This document shows, in pieces, positions 1 to 8,966 of a stretch of 64,000 nucleotides of DNA; the stretch's first letter is position 1, and every line of letters starts with the position of its first letter. A program made the translations under genes and the position numbers. A model generated the notes under the pieces. That model saw nothing but the letters and a program-made list of their open reading frames with translations. It had not been told where the DNA came from and made no database searches. This DNA comes from Candidatus Eremiobacter antarcticus (lineage in GTDB: Bacteria; Vulcanimicrobiota; Vulcanimicrobiia; Eremiobacterales; Eremiobacteraceae), in assembly GCA_003244105.1 (NCBI GenBank), contig QHBK01000006.1:62001-126000 (forward strand). Direction: 5' to 3'.

Positions 1-1
1 G

Positions 2-1276
2 ACTGCGTTTGCTCCGCTGTCGCCGCAGAACGGCGACGACCGCCAGGCTGCTCTGCGCGACCGCACCATTCTGGTCGGTGTGTGCGGCGGCATCGCGGCC
101 TACAAATGCGCCGGCATCGTCAGCACGCTGCGCCAGAGCGGCGCTGATGTCCACGTCATCATGACGGAGGCGGCGCAGAAGTTCGTCGCTCCCTTGACGT
201 TCGCCGCGCTTTCGAACCATGACGTCCACACCGACATGTTCGCCAAAGACACGACCTGGGACATCGCTCACATCGGCCTGGTCCGCAAGACGGACGCGTT
301 TGTGATCCTCAATGCCACCGCCAACACGATCGCAAAGCTGGCGCATGGGATCGCCGACGACCTGCTCACGACGTGCGTGCTCGCGACGCGCAAGCCGCTG
401 CTGGTCGCGCCGGCGATGAACACCCAGATGTTGGAAGCGGACGCGACGCAGGCCAATATCCGCTGCCTGCAAGAGCGCGGCTTCGAATTCGTGCAGCCCG
501 CGGCCGGGTTCTTGGCATGCGGCGAGACCGGCGACGGACGCCTCGCCGAAGAAGAGGAGATCATCGCGGCTCTCTGCGCGATGCTAACCCGCAGCCGCAG
601 TTTGGCGTCGGAGCATGTCTTGATCACGGCCGGCCCGACCCGCGAGTTTCTCGATCCCGCGCGATTTCTTTCGAATCCGTCGAGCGGCCGCATGGGCTAC
701 GCACTCGCTCGGGAAGCCGCTGCTCGCGGTGCGGCTGTCACGCTTGTTTCCGGACCGACGGAGTTGCCTGCACCCGCCGGCGCCGAACGTGTCTCGGTCA
801 CGAGCGCGCTGGACATGCACGCCGCGGTGCTGGAGCGCTTGCGCGGCACCACGATGTTCATTGGCGCCGCCGCGGTCGCGGATTTCCGGCCGTCGGCGTC
901 GTCCAAGATCAAAACGAAGAAGGAAGACGCCGATGTGAACCTGGCCATGACGCGCAACCCCGACATCATCGCGGACGTCGCACGTCAAAAGCCGCCTGCA
1001 TGTCTCGTGGTCGGTTTTGCCGCTGAAACCGACGACATGGAGCGCAACGCCGAAGACAAGCTGTTGCGCAAAGGCCTGGATTGCATCGTTGTGAACTCGA
1101 TTGCAGCTCACGGCACAGACGGCGCATTTGGGGCGCGCGACAACGCCGTCACCATTTTGTGGCGGCAAGCAGGCAACGGACACGTCGAGCGGTGCCGGCT
1201 CGCGCGCGCTCCAAAGACCGCGATCGCTGCGGCGATTCTGGACCAGGCAGCGGCGCTTCGCGCGCAAAGGCGCTGA
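2..1276 (+). CDS. coaBC: CoaBC: phosphopantothenoylcysteine decarboxylase / phosphopantothenate-cysteine ligase (5' partial)
   Basis: Bifunctional coenzyme A enzyme: the CoaB part joins 4'-phosphopantothenate to cysteine using CTP, and the FMN-dependent CoaC part decarboxylates the product. The frame is open to the left edge, so the start lies outside the window. The GTG at 80 is too late, because it falls inside the first beta strand (LVGVCGGIAAYK). CoaC signatures are the active-site His in DIAHIGL, the APAMNTQM loop and LACGETGDGR, which carries the catalytic Cys. CoaB signatures are the NPSSGRMGYALA segment and the lysine-rich KIKTKKE loop. A coaX-like gene follows after 9 bases, a pathway-consistent pairing. 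Confidence 0.95.
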   Translation, partial: TAFAPLSPQNGDDRQAALRDRTILVGVCGGIAAYKCAGIVSTLRQSGADVHVIMTEAAQKFVAPLTFAALSNHDVHTDMFAKDTTWDIAHIGLVRKTDAFVILNATANTIAKLAHGIADDLLTTCVLATRKPLLVAPAMNTQMLEADATQANIRCLQERGFEFVQPAAGFLACGETGDGRLAEEEEIIAALCAMLTRSRSLASEHVLITAGPTREFLDPARFLSNPSSGRMGYALAREAAARGAAVTLVSGPTELPAPAGAERVSVTSALDMHAAVLERLRGTTMFIGAAAVADFRPSASSKIKTKKEDADVNLAMTRNPDIIADVARQKPPACLVVGFAAETDDMERNAEDKLLRKGLDCIVVNSIAAHGTDGAFGARDNAVTILWRQAGNGHVERCRLARAPKTAIAAAILDQAAALRAQRR

Positions 1277-1285
1277 GGGCAAACG

Positions 1286-2083
1286 GTGCTGCTCGCGGTC
1301 GAAGTCGGCAACACGAACGTGAAGTTCGGCTTGTTCGAGCTCACGGGCGCGGCCGCCGGCACGCTCGTGCACACCTGGCGATCGGTGACCGACCATCGGC
1401 AGACCGCAGACGATATGGCCGCTTCCGTCGATGCGATGCTTCGCCTGAACGGCGTCGCCCGCTCGACGATACAGCGCGTGGCGGTCGCAAGCGTTGTGCC
1501 ACCCTTGTACCGAGCCTTGACCGGAATGGCGCAGCAGTATTTCGGCTGCCGGCCTGCGTTCTTGTCCGCGGCCAGGCAGCACATCTTGCCCGTGAAGACC
1601 CGCCACGCCGCAGAGCTCGGCGCCGATCTGATCGCCGGAGCCATCGGCGCTCAGGTCAAGTACGGTGCGCCCGCGATCGTCGTGCAGTTCGGAACGGCCA
1701 CCACGTTTGCGGCTGTGAACGCCGAATCGGAGTACGTCGGAACGGCGATCGCGCCCGGCGTCGAAGTATCCGTCGACGGTTTGATCGGGCGCGCCGCGAA
1801 ATTGATGAGCGTGCCGCTGATCCGGCCGGAGCGAGCGATCGGCACCGATACGGCCGCGTCTCTGCAGTCCGGCATCATCTTCGGCTTCATCGGCCAGGTT
1901 GAGTACTTGGTCGAACGGTTTCGAGAGGAACTGGGAAGCCGCGCTCGCGCGATCGCGACCGGCGGGTTAGCGGATCTCATTGCGCCGCACACCCAGGTCT
2001 TCCACGCGCGCGACGAACGCTTGGTCCTGGATGGCCTGTATCAATGGGCGGCGAGCGCGGTCAGGACGGAGTTGCCGGCCTAG
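1286..2083 (+). CDS. coaX: CoaX-like type III pantothenate kinase with altered motifs
   Basis: 265 aa from a GTG start 9 bases after coaBC. The fold signatures of type III pantothenate kinase (the first step of CoA synthesis) are clear: VGNTN near the N-terminus, FGTATTF in the middle, PGVEVSVDGL, and ATGGLADLI near the C-terminus. Three usually invariant positions differ. The Asp before xGNT is Glu6, the Arg of GADR is Leu (GADL), and the Asp before FGTATT is Gln134 (VVQFGTATTF), a residue considered catalytic in the family. It may be a low-activity or non-catalytic paralogue, or a variant. The family call is firm and the activity uncertain. Confidence 0.8.
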   Translation: MLLAVEVGNTNVKFGLFELTGAAAGTLVHTWRSVTDHRQTADDMAASVDAMLRLNGVARSTIQRVAVASVVPPLYRALTGMAQQYFGCRPAFLSAARQHILPVKTRHAAELGADLIAGAIGAQVKYGAPAIVVQFGTATTFAAVNAESEYVGTAIAPGVEVSVDGLIGRAAKLMSVPLIRPERAIGTDTAASLQSGIIFGFIGQVEYLVERFREELGSRARAIATGGLADLIAPHTQVFHARDERLVLDGLYQWAASAVRTELPA

Positions 2084-3270
2084 CGCTGCACCGGGTGGCG
2101 TGGCGCATCCAAGGCGAGCGCGGTCATCATTCTCACGCCGTTTTCGAGCGCCGCTTCGTCGATCTTAAAGCGGGCGCTGTGATGCGGCTCGCCGTCGAGG
2201 CCGGGCTGCGCTCCAAGGAAGAAGAAGCAGCCGGGCCGGCGCTCGAGCATGTACGAGAAATCTTCGGCGCCCATGATGGGCGTCAGGTCGACGGAGTTGG
2301 CGGCTCCCAACGTTCGAGCCGCGAGCTCCCGCACGTACTGCGATTCGACGGCGTCGTTGACGGTCACGGGGTAGCGCCGATCGTACTGGAAGTCGTAGGA
2401 CGCATCTGCGGCGCGACAGCAGCCCCGCAGCACGCCCTCGATGCGAGCGGGCATCTCATCGCGCAGCCCTGCGTCAAAGGCTCGCACGGTGCCGAGCAAT
2501 CGCGCCTCGTCCGGAATCACGTTGTGCGTCGTTCCGCTGTGGATCGAGCCTATGGTGATCACCGCCGGCTGCAACGGGTCGATCGTGCGGCTGACGACCG
2601 ACTGCACCGCCGTGATGAAGTGCGCCGAGGTAACAATCGCATCGACCGTCTCGTGAGGCGCTGCCCCGTGACCGCCTTTGCCGCGGATGGTGATCTCGAT
2701 CGAGTCGCTCGACGCCATGATGGGTCCCGGACGCACCGCCACGACTCCAGGCGTGAGCCGCGACCACACGTGCAATCCGTAGACCGCATCCACGCGCGGG
2801 TTTTCCAGGACTCCTTGCTCGACCATCGCCTTGCCGCCGCCTTTGCCTTCCTCGGCCGGTTGGAAACAGAAGACGAGCGTGCCGCAGCATTCATCCCGGC
2901 GCTCCCGCACGAGGCGAGCTGCTCCCAAAAGGATCGCAACGTGCGCGTCGTGGCCGCAGGCGTGCATCTTTCCCGGCGCGACCGAGGCGAACGGTACGCC
3001 GCTTTGCTCTTCGATCGGGAGCGCATCCATATCCGCTCGCAAGAGCACGGTGCGCCCCGGCCGGCCGGTGCGGAGCACGCCGACGACGCCCGTTTGTGCG
3101 ATGCTGGTGCGGACTTCATAGTCGAGAGATCGCAGCTCCCGCGCCACGATCGCGCTCGTGCGGAGTTCTTCGAATCCAAGCTCCGGATGGGCGTGGATAT
3201 CACGCCGCAGCTCGATGACATCCCGCAGGATGCTCGCGGGTATGTCAACAGCCAACGGCTGAACGGCCAT
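2080..3270 (-). CDS. M20D-family amidohydrolase (hippurate/IAA-amino acid hydrolase type)
   Basis: 396 aa, the usual size for the M20D metallopeptidases that cleave N-acyl or indoleacetyl amino acids. Visible family signatures are DIHAHPELGFEE near residue 28, MHACGHDAH (metal ligands), QPAEEGKGGG with the catalytic Glu, YGLHVW, and a C-terminal IMGAEDFSYML. There is no signal peptide, so it is probably cytoplasmic. Its stop overlaps the coaX stop by four bases in a tail-to-tail arrangement. It diverges from dusB across about 50 bases, so the two promoters must share that gap. Substrate cannot be told from sequence. Confidence 0.88.
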   Translation of the reverse strand: MAVQPLAVDIPASILRDVIELRRDIHAHPELGFEELRTSAIVARELRSLDYEVRTSIAQTGVVGVLRTGRPGRTVLLRADMDALPIEEQSGVPFASVAPGKMHACGHDAHVAILLGAARLVRERRDECCGTLVFCFQPAEEGKGGGKAMVEQGVLENPRVDAVYGLHVWSRLTPGVVAVRPGPIMASSDSIEITIRGKGGHGAAPHETVDAIVTSAHFITAVQSVVSRTIDPLQPAVITIGSIHSGTTHNVIPDEARLLGTVRAFDAGLRDEMPARIEGVLRGCCRAADASYDFQYDRRYPVTVNDAVESQYVRELAARTLGAANSVDLTPIMGAEDFSYMLERRPGCFFFLGAQPGLDGEPHHSARFKIDEAALENGVRMMTALALDAPRHPVQR

Positions 3271-3320
3271 GCCTGTCCTTCCGGCGAGGCGATGCCTCCG
3301 CCAAAGACGAACGCGTCAAA

Positions 3321-4352
3321 GTGGTGAAAAGCGTCGCGCCGCTGCGCATCGCAGGCCTTTCCATATTTCCACCGCTGGCCCTGGCGCCCATGGCCGGCGT
3401 GACGAACGCGCTCTTCCGCAAACTGTTCAAGCCGTTCGGCTTAGGACTGACGGTCAGCGAATTCGTGTCGGCGCAATCGCTCGTGCGCATGAATCAACGC
3501 ACGCTGGATATGATCGACGTCTATCCCGAGGAGCGCCCCACAGCCGTGCAGCTCCATGGGAGCGATCCGGAAGTTATGGCTCGCGCCGCCGCGTACGTGG
3601 AAGAGTGCGGCGCGGACATCGTCGACATCAACTTCGGCTGTCCGGCGCCTAAGATCGTGAAGGGCGGAGATGGCGCGGCCATCTTGCGTGACCCGCCGCT
3701 GGCTGTTGCCATCTGCGCCGCCGTGCGCAAAGCGGTGCGCACCGTGCCCGTCACCGTGAAGATGCGGCTGGGATGGGAGGCGGTGGACTTTCCGTATATC
3801 GACATCGCGCGCCGCGCCGAAGCGGTCGGCATCGACGGGCTCACATTGCACGGACGTTACGGCAAGCAGTTCTATAAAGGCGAATCCGACTGGTCGCACA
3901 TCGCGAAGCTGAAAGAGGCCGTCCGCATTCCGGTCATCGGCAACGGCGATGTGCGCACGGCTGCAGAGGCGATGCGGCGCCTCCGCGAGACCGGCGTCGA
4001 CGCGATCATGGTGGGCCGAGCCGCCCTTGGGAACCCGTGGCTCATGCGCGAGGTCGCATCCGCGATGACCGGCTTGGACTGCCCGCCGCCGCCAACGGTC
4101 GCCGAAAGGGTGGATTTCGGCCGCGCTCACTTCGACGCAATGCTGGAGCGCTACGGAGAGAAATCCGGCCTCCTGCAGATGCGAAAACATCTGGGCTGGT
4201 ATTTGAAGGGCATCGAAGGCGCCGGAGCGCTGCGCGAAGCGATCAACCGCGAGCCGTCGCCGGACGCCGTGCGTGCCATCTTACAGGAAGCCCGCACGCG
4301 TTCGCCCGCGGACGAAGCCCATGACGCGGAGCTTGCGGTCGCCGCCATGTGA
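3321..4352 (+). CDS. dusB: tRNA-dihydrouridine synthase, DusB type
   Basis: 343 aa FMN enzyme that reduces uridines in the tRNA D-loop with NADPH. It starts at GTG 3321; an adjacent GTG is an alternative. The TIM barrel opens with PPLALAPMAGVTNALFRKL. The catalytic Cys sits in INFGCPAPKIVKGGDGAA, and later FMN/phosphate motifs are TLHGRYGKQFYKG, IPVIGNGDV and GVDAIMVGRAALGNPW. The C-terminal helical tRNA-binding domain is present (RKHLGWYLKG). It stands alone on the plus strand, followed by 140 bases without a gene. Confidence 0.93.
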   Translation: MVKSVAPLRIAGLSIFPPLALAPMAGVTNALFRKLFKPFGLGLTVSEFVSAQSLVRMNQRTLDMIDVYPEERPTAVQLHGSDPEVMARAAAYVEECGADIVDINFGCPAPKIVKGGDGAAILRDPPLAVAICAAVRKAVRTVPVTVKMRLGWEAVDFPYIDIARRAEAVGIDGLTLHGRYGKQFYKGESDWSHIAKLKEAVRIPVIGNGDVRTAAEAMRRLRETGVDAIMVGRAALGNPWLMREVASAMTGLDCPPPPTVAERVDFGRAHFDAMLERYGEKSGLLQMRKHLGWYLKGIEGAGALREAINREPSPDAVRAILQEARTRSPADEAHDAELAVAAM

Positions 4353-4492
4353 TTGCCCGTCACACCGCGGGCGCACCAACCGTATGCGTTCGCTTGCGAC
4401 GGGGCCGGCTCGTCCGGACGTGTAACTTACGTGAAGCCGGCGGGTAGTATGCAAGAAAGCCGGCCAAGCAATTGCGAGGAGGGGGGTAACCG

Positions 4493-5131
4493 ATGGACTC
4501 AACGGAGACGGCAGGCCAAGTGCCGGCGCCCACTGCGCCGGCGGCGCACGTGACGGCTGACGCGCCGGCCGGTGCGGGAGCGCACGAAACGCCGCGTCAA
4601 GCGGTGCACTCCGTGCTCGACCACACGCAAAGCGTCGGCGACGCTTTGGCAAGTCTCGCGACTTTCATCCCGGGATTCGCCGGCTACAAGGCGGCCGAGG
4701 AACGAAGAATCGCCGACAAACAGCTGCGGGCCGTCATCGGAGAGCGCCTCACCAAGATCAAGGGGCGGCTTGACGACCTCAACGGAACGTTGTCGCGCAC
4801 GGGCTCGCTCGACGGATTGGCCTTGATCGACCAAAGCGGCCGCCGCCTCGAGCGGCTCATCGACCGCATGCGCTTCGCGGATTACGGGTATGCGGCCATC
4901 TTCGACCGCGTGTCGCTCGGCGAACCGGAGCTGTCTCGCCTGTACCAGTATGACACCGGCATCATGCAGGAGCTGGGAGCGTTCGACGATGCGGTCAGCG
5001 CAGCCGAGCAAGCCGCGCCCGACCAAGAGCGGCTTCGCATCGCGCTCGGGAAGCTCGACGCCCTGACGGCCGAATTCGACCGCCGTTTCGAAGCTCGCAA
5101 ACATCTCTTTGACGGCCTGCCCACCCCGTGA
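4493..5131 (+). CDS. conserved-looking hypothetical protein, coiled-coil rich
   Basis: 212 aa with a very strong ribosome-binding site (a GGAGGGGGG run just upstream of ATG 4493). I do not recognise the family. Residues 1-40 are low-complexity Ala/Pro/Thr. A short apolar stretch, LATFIPGFAGYKAAEERR, follows around residue 55. The rest is charged helix, likely coiled coil. There is no signal peptide and no Cys. It sits upstream of an NTF2-like gene and an SPFH/zinc-ribbon gene on the same strand, so a membrane-associated assembly is possible. That idea rests on context only. Confidence 0.75.
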   Translation: MDSTETAGQVPAPTAPAAHVTADAPAGAGAHETPRQAVHSVLDHTQSVGDALASLATFIPGFAGYKAAEERRIADKQLRAVIGERLTKIKGRLDDLNGTLSRTGSLDGLALIDQSGRRLERLIDRMRFADYGYAAIFDRVSLGEPELSRLYQYDTGIMQELGAFDDAVSAAEQAAPDQERLRIALGKLDALTAEFDRRFEARKHLFDGLPTP

Positions 5132-5177
5132 CGGTGGGTTGCCGGCGGCTGCATGCGGTACGAGCTGTCTGCCGATA

Positions 5178-5555
5178 GTGAAGGATGCAAGGAGCGTGAT
5201 TGCCGCCTACTGGGCGGCGGCGGAGGCGAGGGACTGGGACGGCTTCGGCCGGCTCCTCGCAGACGACGTCGTCTACGAAGGCCCGCAAACGCGTGAACGC
5301 GTCCGCGGCCGCGAGGCGTACATCCGCTTCAACGTCGAGGGTTTTCCGGGTGACTGGCATCTGGCGGTCGAGAGAATCGTCGCGGCACAGGGACAGGCGG
5401 CGAGCTGGATCCAGTCCGTGGGTTCAAACGGCGCTGAAACGGGCCTGTGCTTTTTCCAGCTCGACGACCGCGGGCTGATCGTTCGGATCACGGATTTTTG
5501 GCCCGAGCCCTACGAACTCCCGGCGAGCCGCTCGCATCTGGTCGAGAGGTACTGA
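5178..5555 (+). CDS. NTF2-like / SnoaL-like small protein
   Basis: About 125 aa from GTG 5178. The open frame extends upstream to 5109, but that stretch overlaps the preceding gene and does not resemble the fold. The protein begins with the typical NTF2-like helix (SVIAAYWAAAEARDWDGF), then LLADDVVYEGP and a beta sheet ending in GLIVRITDFWPEPYE. This cone-shaped fold occurs in polyketide cyclases, isomerases and simple binding proteins, so the function cannot be assigned. Confidence 0.7.
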   Translation: MKDARSVIAAYWAAAEARDWDGFGRLLADDVVYEGPQTRERVRGREAYIRFNVEGFPGDWHLAVERIVAAQGQAASWIQSVGSNGAETGLCFFQLDDRGLIVRITDFWPEPYELPASRSHLVERY

Positions 5556-5657
5556 AGTGTTCGCCGAAGAGTTCGGAATGACGGCTCCTCAAACGTTTCC
5601 GCTTGTTCGGCGGTTTGACGCGGCTGCGACGCCGCAGACGGGGTTGCGATAAAAGCC

Positions 5658-6746
5658 ATGGCCCTCGGCCTATCAGTCATAGAATTTTTTGACAACACCG
5701 GTCAGCAGATCGTGCACCGCTGGCCCGAGAGCGGCTCCGCGGACATTAAGTGGGGAAGTCAACTCATCGTCCAAGAGAGCCAAGCCGCGGTCTTTTTCCG
5801 CGACGGGCGCGCGCTCGACACGTTCGGGCCGGGTCGCTACGCGCTGTCGACGCAGAACCTTCCTTTGTTGTCGAACTTGGTGGCGCTGCCGTTCGGGGGC
5901 ACGTCGCCGTTTCAGTCGGAAGTGTACTTCGTCAACCTCAAAGTCTTCACGAACATGCACTGGGGTACCGCCGAGCCGATCCTGTTCCGCGACGACGAGT
6001 TCTCAATGGTGAGGCTGCGGGCGTACGGCATCTTCAGTATTCGCGTGACCGATGCGCAACTGTTCGTCAACAAGATCGTCGGCACACAAAACGTCTACAC
6101 CTCGGATGCGCTGCAGGACTTCTTCCGCAACATCATCGTCTCGCGCTTGAACAATCTGCTCGGTGAAACCGTCAAGAGCATCTTGGATCTGCCCAAGTAT
6201 TACGACGCTCTCGACGCGGCCGCGAAGGCCCGCGTCAAAGACGACTTCGGACAGTACGGCGTCCAGCTCATCGATTTCTTGATCAACGCGATCACGCCGC
6301 CGGATGAGGTGCAAAAGGTCATCGACGAACGCACAGGCATGGGCGTCGTCGGCAACATGGGCCAGTACATGCAGTTCAAAGCAGCGCGCTCGCTCGAAGA
6401 TGCGGCGCAAAATCCGGGCGGGGCCGCCGGAGCTGCCGCCGGCATCGGCATGGGCGCAGGACTTGGCTTCGCGGTGCCCGGGATGATCAATCAAGCGATG
6501 CAAGGGATGCAGCTAGCGCCTCAAACGAATTCGCAAAAATCCGCAGGCGCCCAGCAAGGCGCCGTTGCCGGAGCAACACAGGCGGCCATGATTTCCTGCC
6601 CGAGCTGCCACGCCTCCGTTCCGGCCTCGGCGAAATTCTGCCCGGAATGCGGCAAAGTGCTGCCCAAAGCCGCGGAGTGCCCCACCTGCCACGCCGCCGT
6701 GACCGCGGGAGCGAAGTTCTGCGCTGATTGTGGCACGAAGCTTTAG
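5658..6746 (+). CDS. SPFH (band-7) domain protein with two C-terminal zinc ribbons, YdjI-like
   Basis: 362 aa. Residues 1 to about 235 match the virion-core/YdjI branch of SPFH proteins: an early VIEFFDNTG strand, [17 protein letters not shown], and [14 protein letters not shown] Gly/Ala-rich linker follows, then two tandem zinc ribbons ([20 protein letters not shown] and [19 protein letters not shown]). Such proteins scaffold membrane-linked assemblies. No transmembrane helix is obvious, so membrane contact would be peripheral. The gene ends 19 bases before a convergent hydrolase. Confidence 0.88.
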   Translation: MALGLSVIEFFDNTGQQIVHRWPESGSADIKWGSQLIVQESQAAVFFRDGRALDTFGPGRYALSTQNLPLLSNLVALPFGGTSPFQSEVYFVNLKVFTNMHWGTAEPILFRDDEFSMVRLRAYGIFSIRVTDAQLFVNKIVGTQNVYTSDALQDFFRNIIVSRLNNLLGETVKSILDLPKYYDALDAAAKARVKDDFGQYGVQLIDFLINAITPPDEVQKVIDERTGMGVVGNMGQYMQFKAARSLEDAAQNPGGAAGAAAGIGMGAGLGFAVPGMINQAMQGMQLAPQTNSQKSAGAQQGAVAGATQAAMISCPSCHASVPASAKFCPECGKVLPKAAECPTCHAAVTAGAKFCADCGTKL

Positions 6747-6765
6747 CTCACGCCGATAAACCCGC

Positions 6766-7596
6766 TCACAGCGAGCGCCACCACCCATCCAGTGCCTGGT
6801 TGAAGGCGAGTGGGTTGTCGACGTTGGGCACGTGGCCGGCGTCGGCGATCACAGCGAGCGCGCTCGCGCTTTTCGTCAAGGCGACGATCTCTTCGCTCAG
6901 AGCGCGCGGCGCGACATCCGTGTCGTGTTCGCCCCAGATGGCCAAGACGGGCACCGTGATGCGCGGCAACAGCGCTCGGTAATCGCCCGTCCACGTCGCT
7001 CTCGTCGCAGCCTTATAGACGTCCAAAGGTATCGAGCCCATCTCCGCTCGCACCCGTTCGACCCGTTCGGGAAGCGCATCGGGACGCAAGACACCGCGTG
7101 CGCGCGTGCGCGCGAACTCGGTCATGCCGAGGCGCTCGAGCGTGTCGATGCGCTCGCGCATGCTTTCGACGCCGCCCGGGTAAAACGCAAACGTATCGAC
7201 CAGCGCGAGCGACCGTACGCGCCCGGGCGCCTGTCGGTAGCACTCAAGCGCGATGACGCCGCCCAACGAACAGCCGCAGAAATGCGCGGCGCTCACTCCA
7301 CAAGCGTCGAGCACTGCGAGCACGTCGCGGGCAAACGCCGCGCGGCTGATGGCCTGCGCATCGGCTGCGGCCGCTTCAAGCGAACGCGGCGGAGGCACGT
7401 CCGAGTCCCCGTAGCCGCGGTACTCAGCCGCGATGCACCGCATGCCGGTCGTGGAAAAGTGCTCAAGCTGCGCGCGCCAGACGTCCTTCGTGGATCCGAC
7501 GCCATGCAAGAAGACGACCTCAGGGCCGGCGCCTGCTTCCGCATAAGCGATTCTCAGCCCGTCGGACACGGCATATGATGTTTGCGGTTCATCCAT
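6766..7596 (-). CDS. alpha/beta hydrolase
   Basis: 276 aa alpha/beta hydrolase of the 3-oxoadipate enol-lactonase/haloperoxidase-like group. The oxyanion motif is VVFLHGVGSTKDVW, the nucleophile elbow is GCSLGGV (Ser), the acid is in WGEHDTDV and the catalytic His is in DAGHVPNVDNP. The complete triad suggests an active esterase or lactonase. There is no signal peptide. It diverges from the aminotransferase operon with about 25 bases between starts. The substrate is unknown. Confidence 0.85.
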   Translation of the reverse strand: MDEPQTSYAVSDGLRIAYAEAGAGPEVVFLHGVGSTKDVWRAQLEHFSTTGMRCIAAEYRGYGDSDVPPPRSLEAAAADAQAISRAAFARDVLAVLDACGVSAAHFCGCSLGGVIALECYRQAPGRVRSLALVDTFAFYPGGVESMRERIDTLERLGMTEFARTRARGVLRPDALPERVERVRAEMGSIPLDVYKAATRATWTGDYRALLPRITVPVLAIWGEHDTDVAPRALSEEIVALTKSASALAVIADAGHVPNVDNPLAFNQALDGWWRSL

Positions 7597-7621
7597 TGAC
7601 AGCTCTCATCGTCGTGCGACG

Positions 7622-8953
7622 ATGCCATGGAAGGCACAGGTGCTGCCGAGCAAGGGCGCCGAACGGCTGACCAGCATGACGACGCCGGCTTCGGAACAGC
7701 AGACCGCTCTTTTCGACGAAGTGTACACGGCCTATAAGGAATTCGTGAATCCGCCGCTCGCACGCTTCATGAAAATGGCCGGCGCGGGCGTGGAGCTTGA
7801 AACGAGAGGCTGCCGCGTTTACGATCATACGGGCAAGTCCTACTTGGATTTCTGCGGCGGCTACGGCGTCTTCACTCTCGGGTACATGCATCCGCGAGTC
7901 GTGGCCGCAGTCAGAGCGCAGCTCGACCGCATCGCCCTTTCATCTCGCGTTTTCTTCAACGCTCAGACCGCAGCGCTTGCGAAGGCGCTGGCCGATCTCG
8001 CGCCCGGCGATCTCAAGATCACGTTTTTCTCCAACAGCGGCACTGAAGCGGTGGAAGCGGCGTTGAAGCTGGCGCGGCTTTCCACCAAGCGGACCCACAT
8101 CGTCTCGACGTTCAACGGCTATCACGGCAAAACGATGGGCAGTCTGACCGCGACGGGCCGCGGCGTCTTCCGGGATTCGTTCCGGCCGCTGGTGCCCGAG
8201 TTCGATCACGTCCCCTTCGGAGATCTCGACGCCTTGGAACGCGTCTTGCCCGGCGCAGCCGCCTTCATCGTGGAGCCGGTGCAATGTGAGGGAGGCGTGA
8301 TCATCCCGCCCGACGGCTATCTGCGGGGCGTTCGCGAGCTGTGTGACCGCCATGGAGTGCTGCTGATCGCCGATGAGGTGCAGACCGGACTCGGTCGCAC
8401 GGGCTATCTGTGGGGAGTCGATCGTGAAGGCGTCGTCCCCGATGTCCTGGCAGCCGCCAAAGGGCTTTCCGGCGGCGTCATCCCGATCGGCGCCACCATC
8501 TCGAAGACAGAGGTGTGGATGAACGCATTCGGCAGCTCGCCGCTGCTGCACACCTCGACGTTTGGCGGCAATCCGCTGGCGTGTACCGCGGGTCTGGCGG
8601 CCTTAGAGGTGCTCATGGATGAACGCCTGGTCGAGCGATCGCGAGACAATGGCGCATACCTACTCGAGCAGGCGCGCCGGTTGCATCGCTCCTTTCCAGA
8701 CGTGATAGCGGAGGTTCGGGGACGAGGGCTGGTGGTCGGGGTCGAGCTCACGCACGAGGGTTATGGCGGCGTGCTCATCCCGCAGTGCCTCAAGCGCGGC
8801 CTTACGGTGGCCTACACGCTCAATCAACAGCGGGTCATCCGGCTCGAGCCGCCGCTCATCGTCTCAAAACCCGAGATCGATGAAGCCATGAGCATCTTCG
8901 ACCAGGCGCTGGCTCAAAGCAGGGAAAAGCTCGGTGCGCTCTCCGCAGTCTAG
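7622..8953 (+). CDS. class III aminotransferase (PLP)
   Basis: 443 aa fold-type I aminotransferase of the ornithine/putrescine/GABA class. PLP-site features are FFSNSGTEAVEAALKLAR, FNGYHGKTMGSLTATGR, LIADEVQTGLGRTG with the ring-stacking Asp, and the Schiff-base Lys in AAKGLSGGV. An ATG at 7676 is an alternative start that would remove 18 residues. It heads a tight gene set with an SRPBCC protein, an acyl-ACP-reductase-like enzyme and a quinate-dehydrogenase-like protein. An amino acceptor aldehyde made by the neighbouring reductase is therefore plausible, though this is inference. Confidence 0.88.
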   Translation: MPWKAQVLPSKGAERLTSMTTPASEQQTALFDEVYTAYKEFVNPPLARFMKMAGAGVELETRGCRVYDHTGKSYLDFCGGYGVFTLGYMHPRVVAAVRAQLDRIALSSRVFFNAQTAALAKALADLAPGDLKITFFSNSGTEAVEAALKLARLSTKRTHIVSTFNGYHGKTMGSLTATGRGVFRDSFRPLVPEFDHVPFGDLDALERVLPGAAAFIVEPVQCEGGVIIPPDGYLRGVRELCDRHGVLLIADEVQTGLGRTGYLWGVDREGVVPDVLAAAKGLSGGVIPIGATISKTEVWMNAFGSSPLLHTSTFGGNPLACTAGLAALEVLMDERLVERSRDNGAYLLEQARRLHRSFPDVIAEVRGRGLVVGVELTHEGYGGVLIPQCLKRGLTVAYTLNQQRVIRLEPPLIVSKPEIDEAMSIFDQALAQSREKLGALSAV

Positions 8954-8966
8954 GGGGCGTTGAACG

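Noticed and set aside
2044-3327. 427-codon plus-strand frame opposite the M20D amidohydrolase
   Set aside because: It is a high-GC shadow frame with basic, repetitive composition; the minus-strand frame has all M20D motifs.
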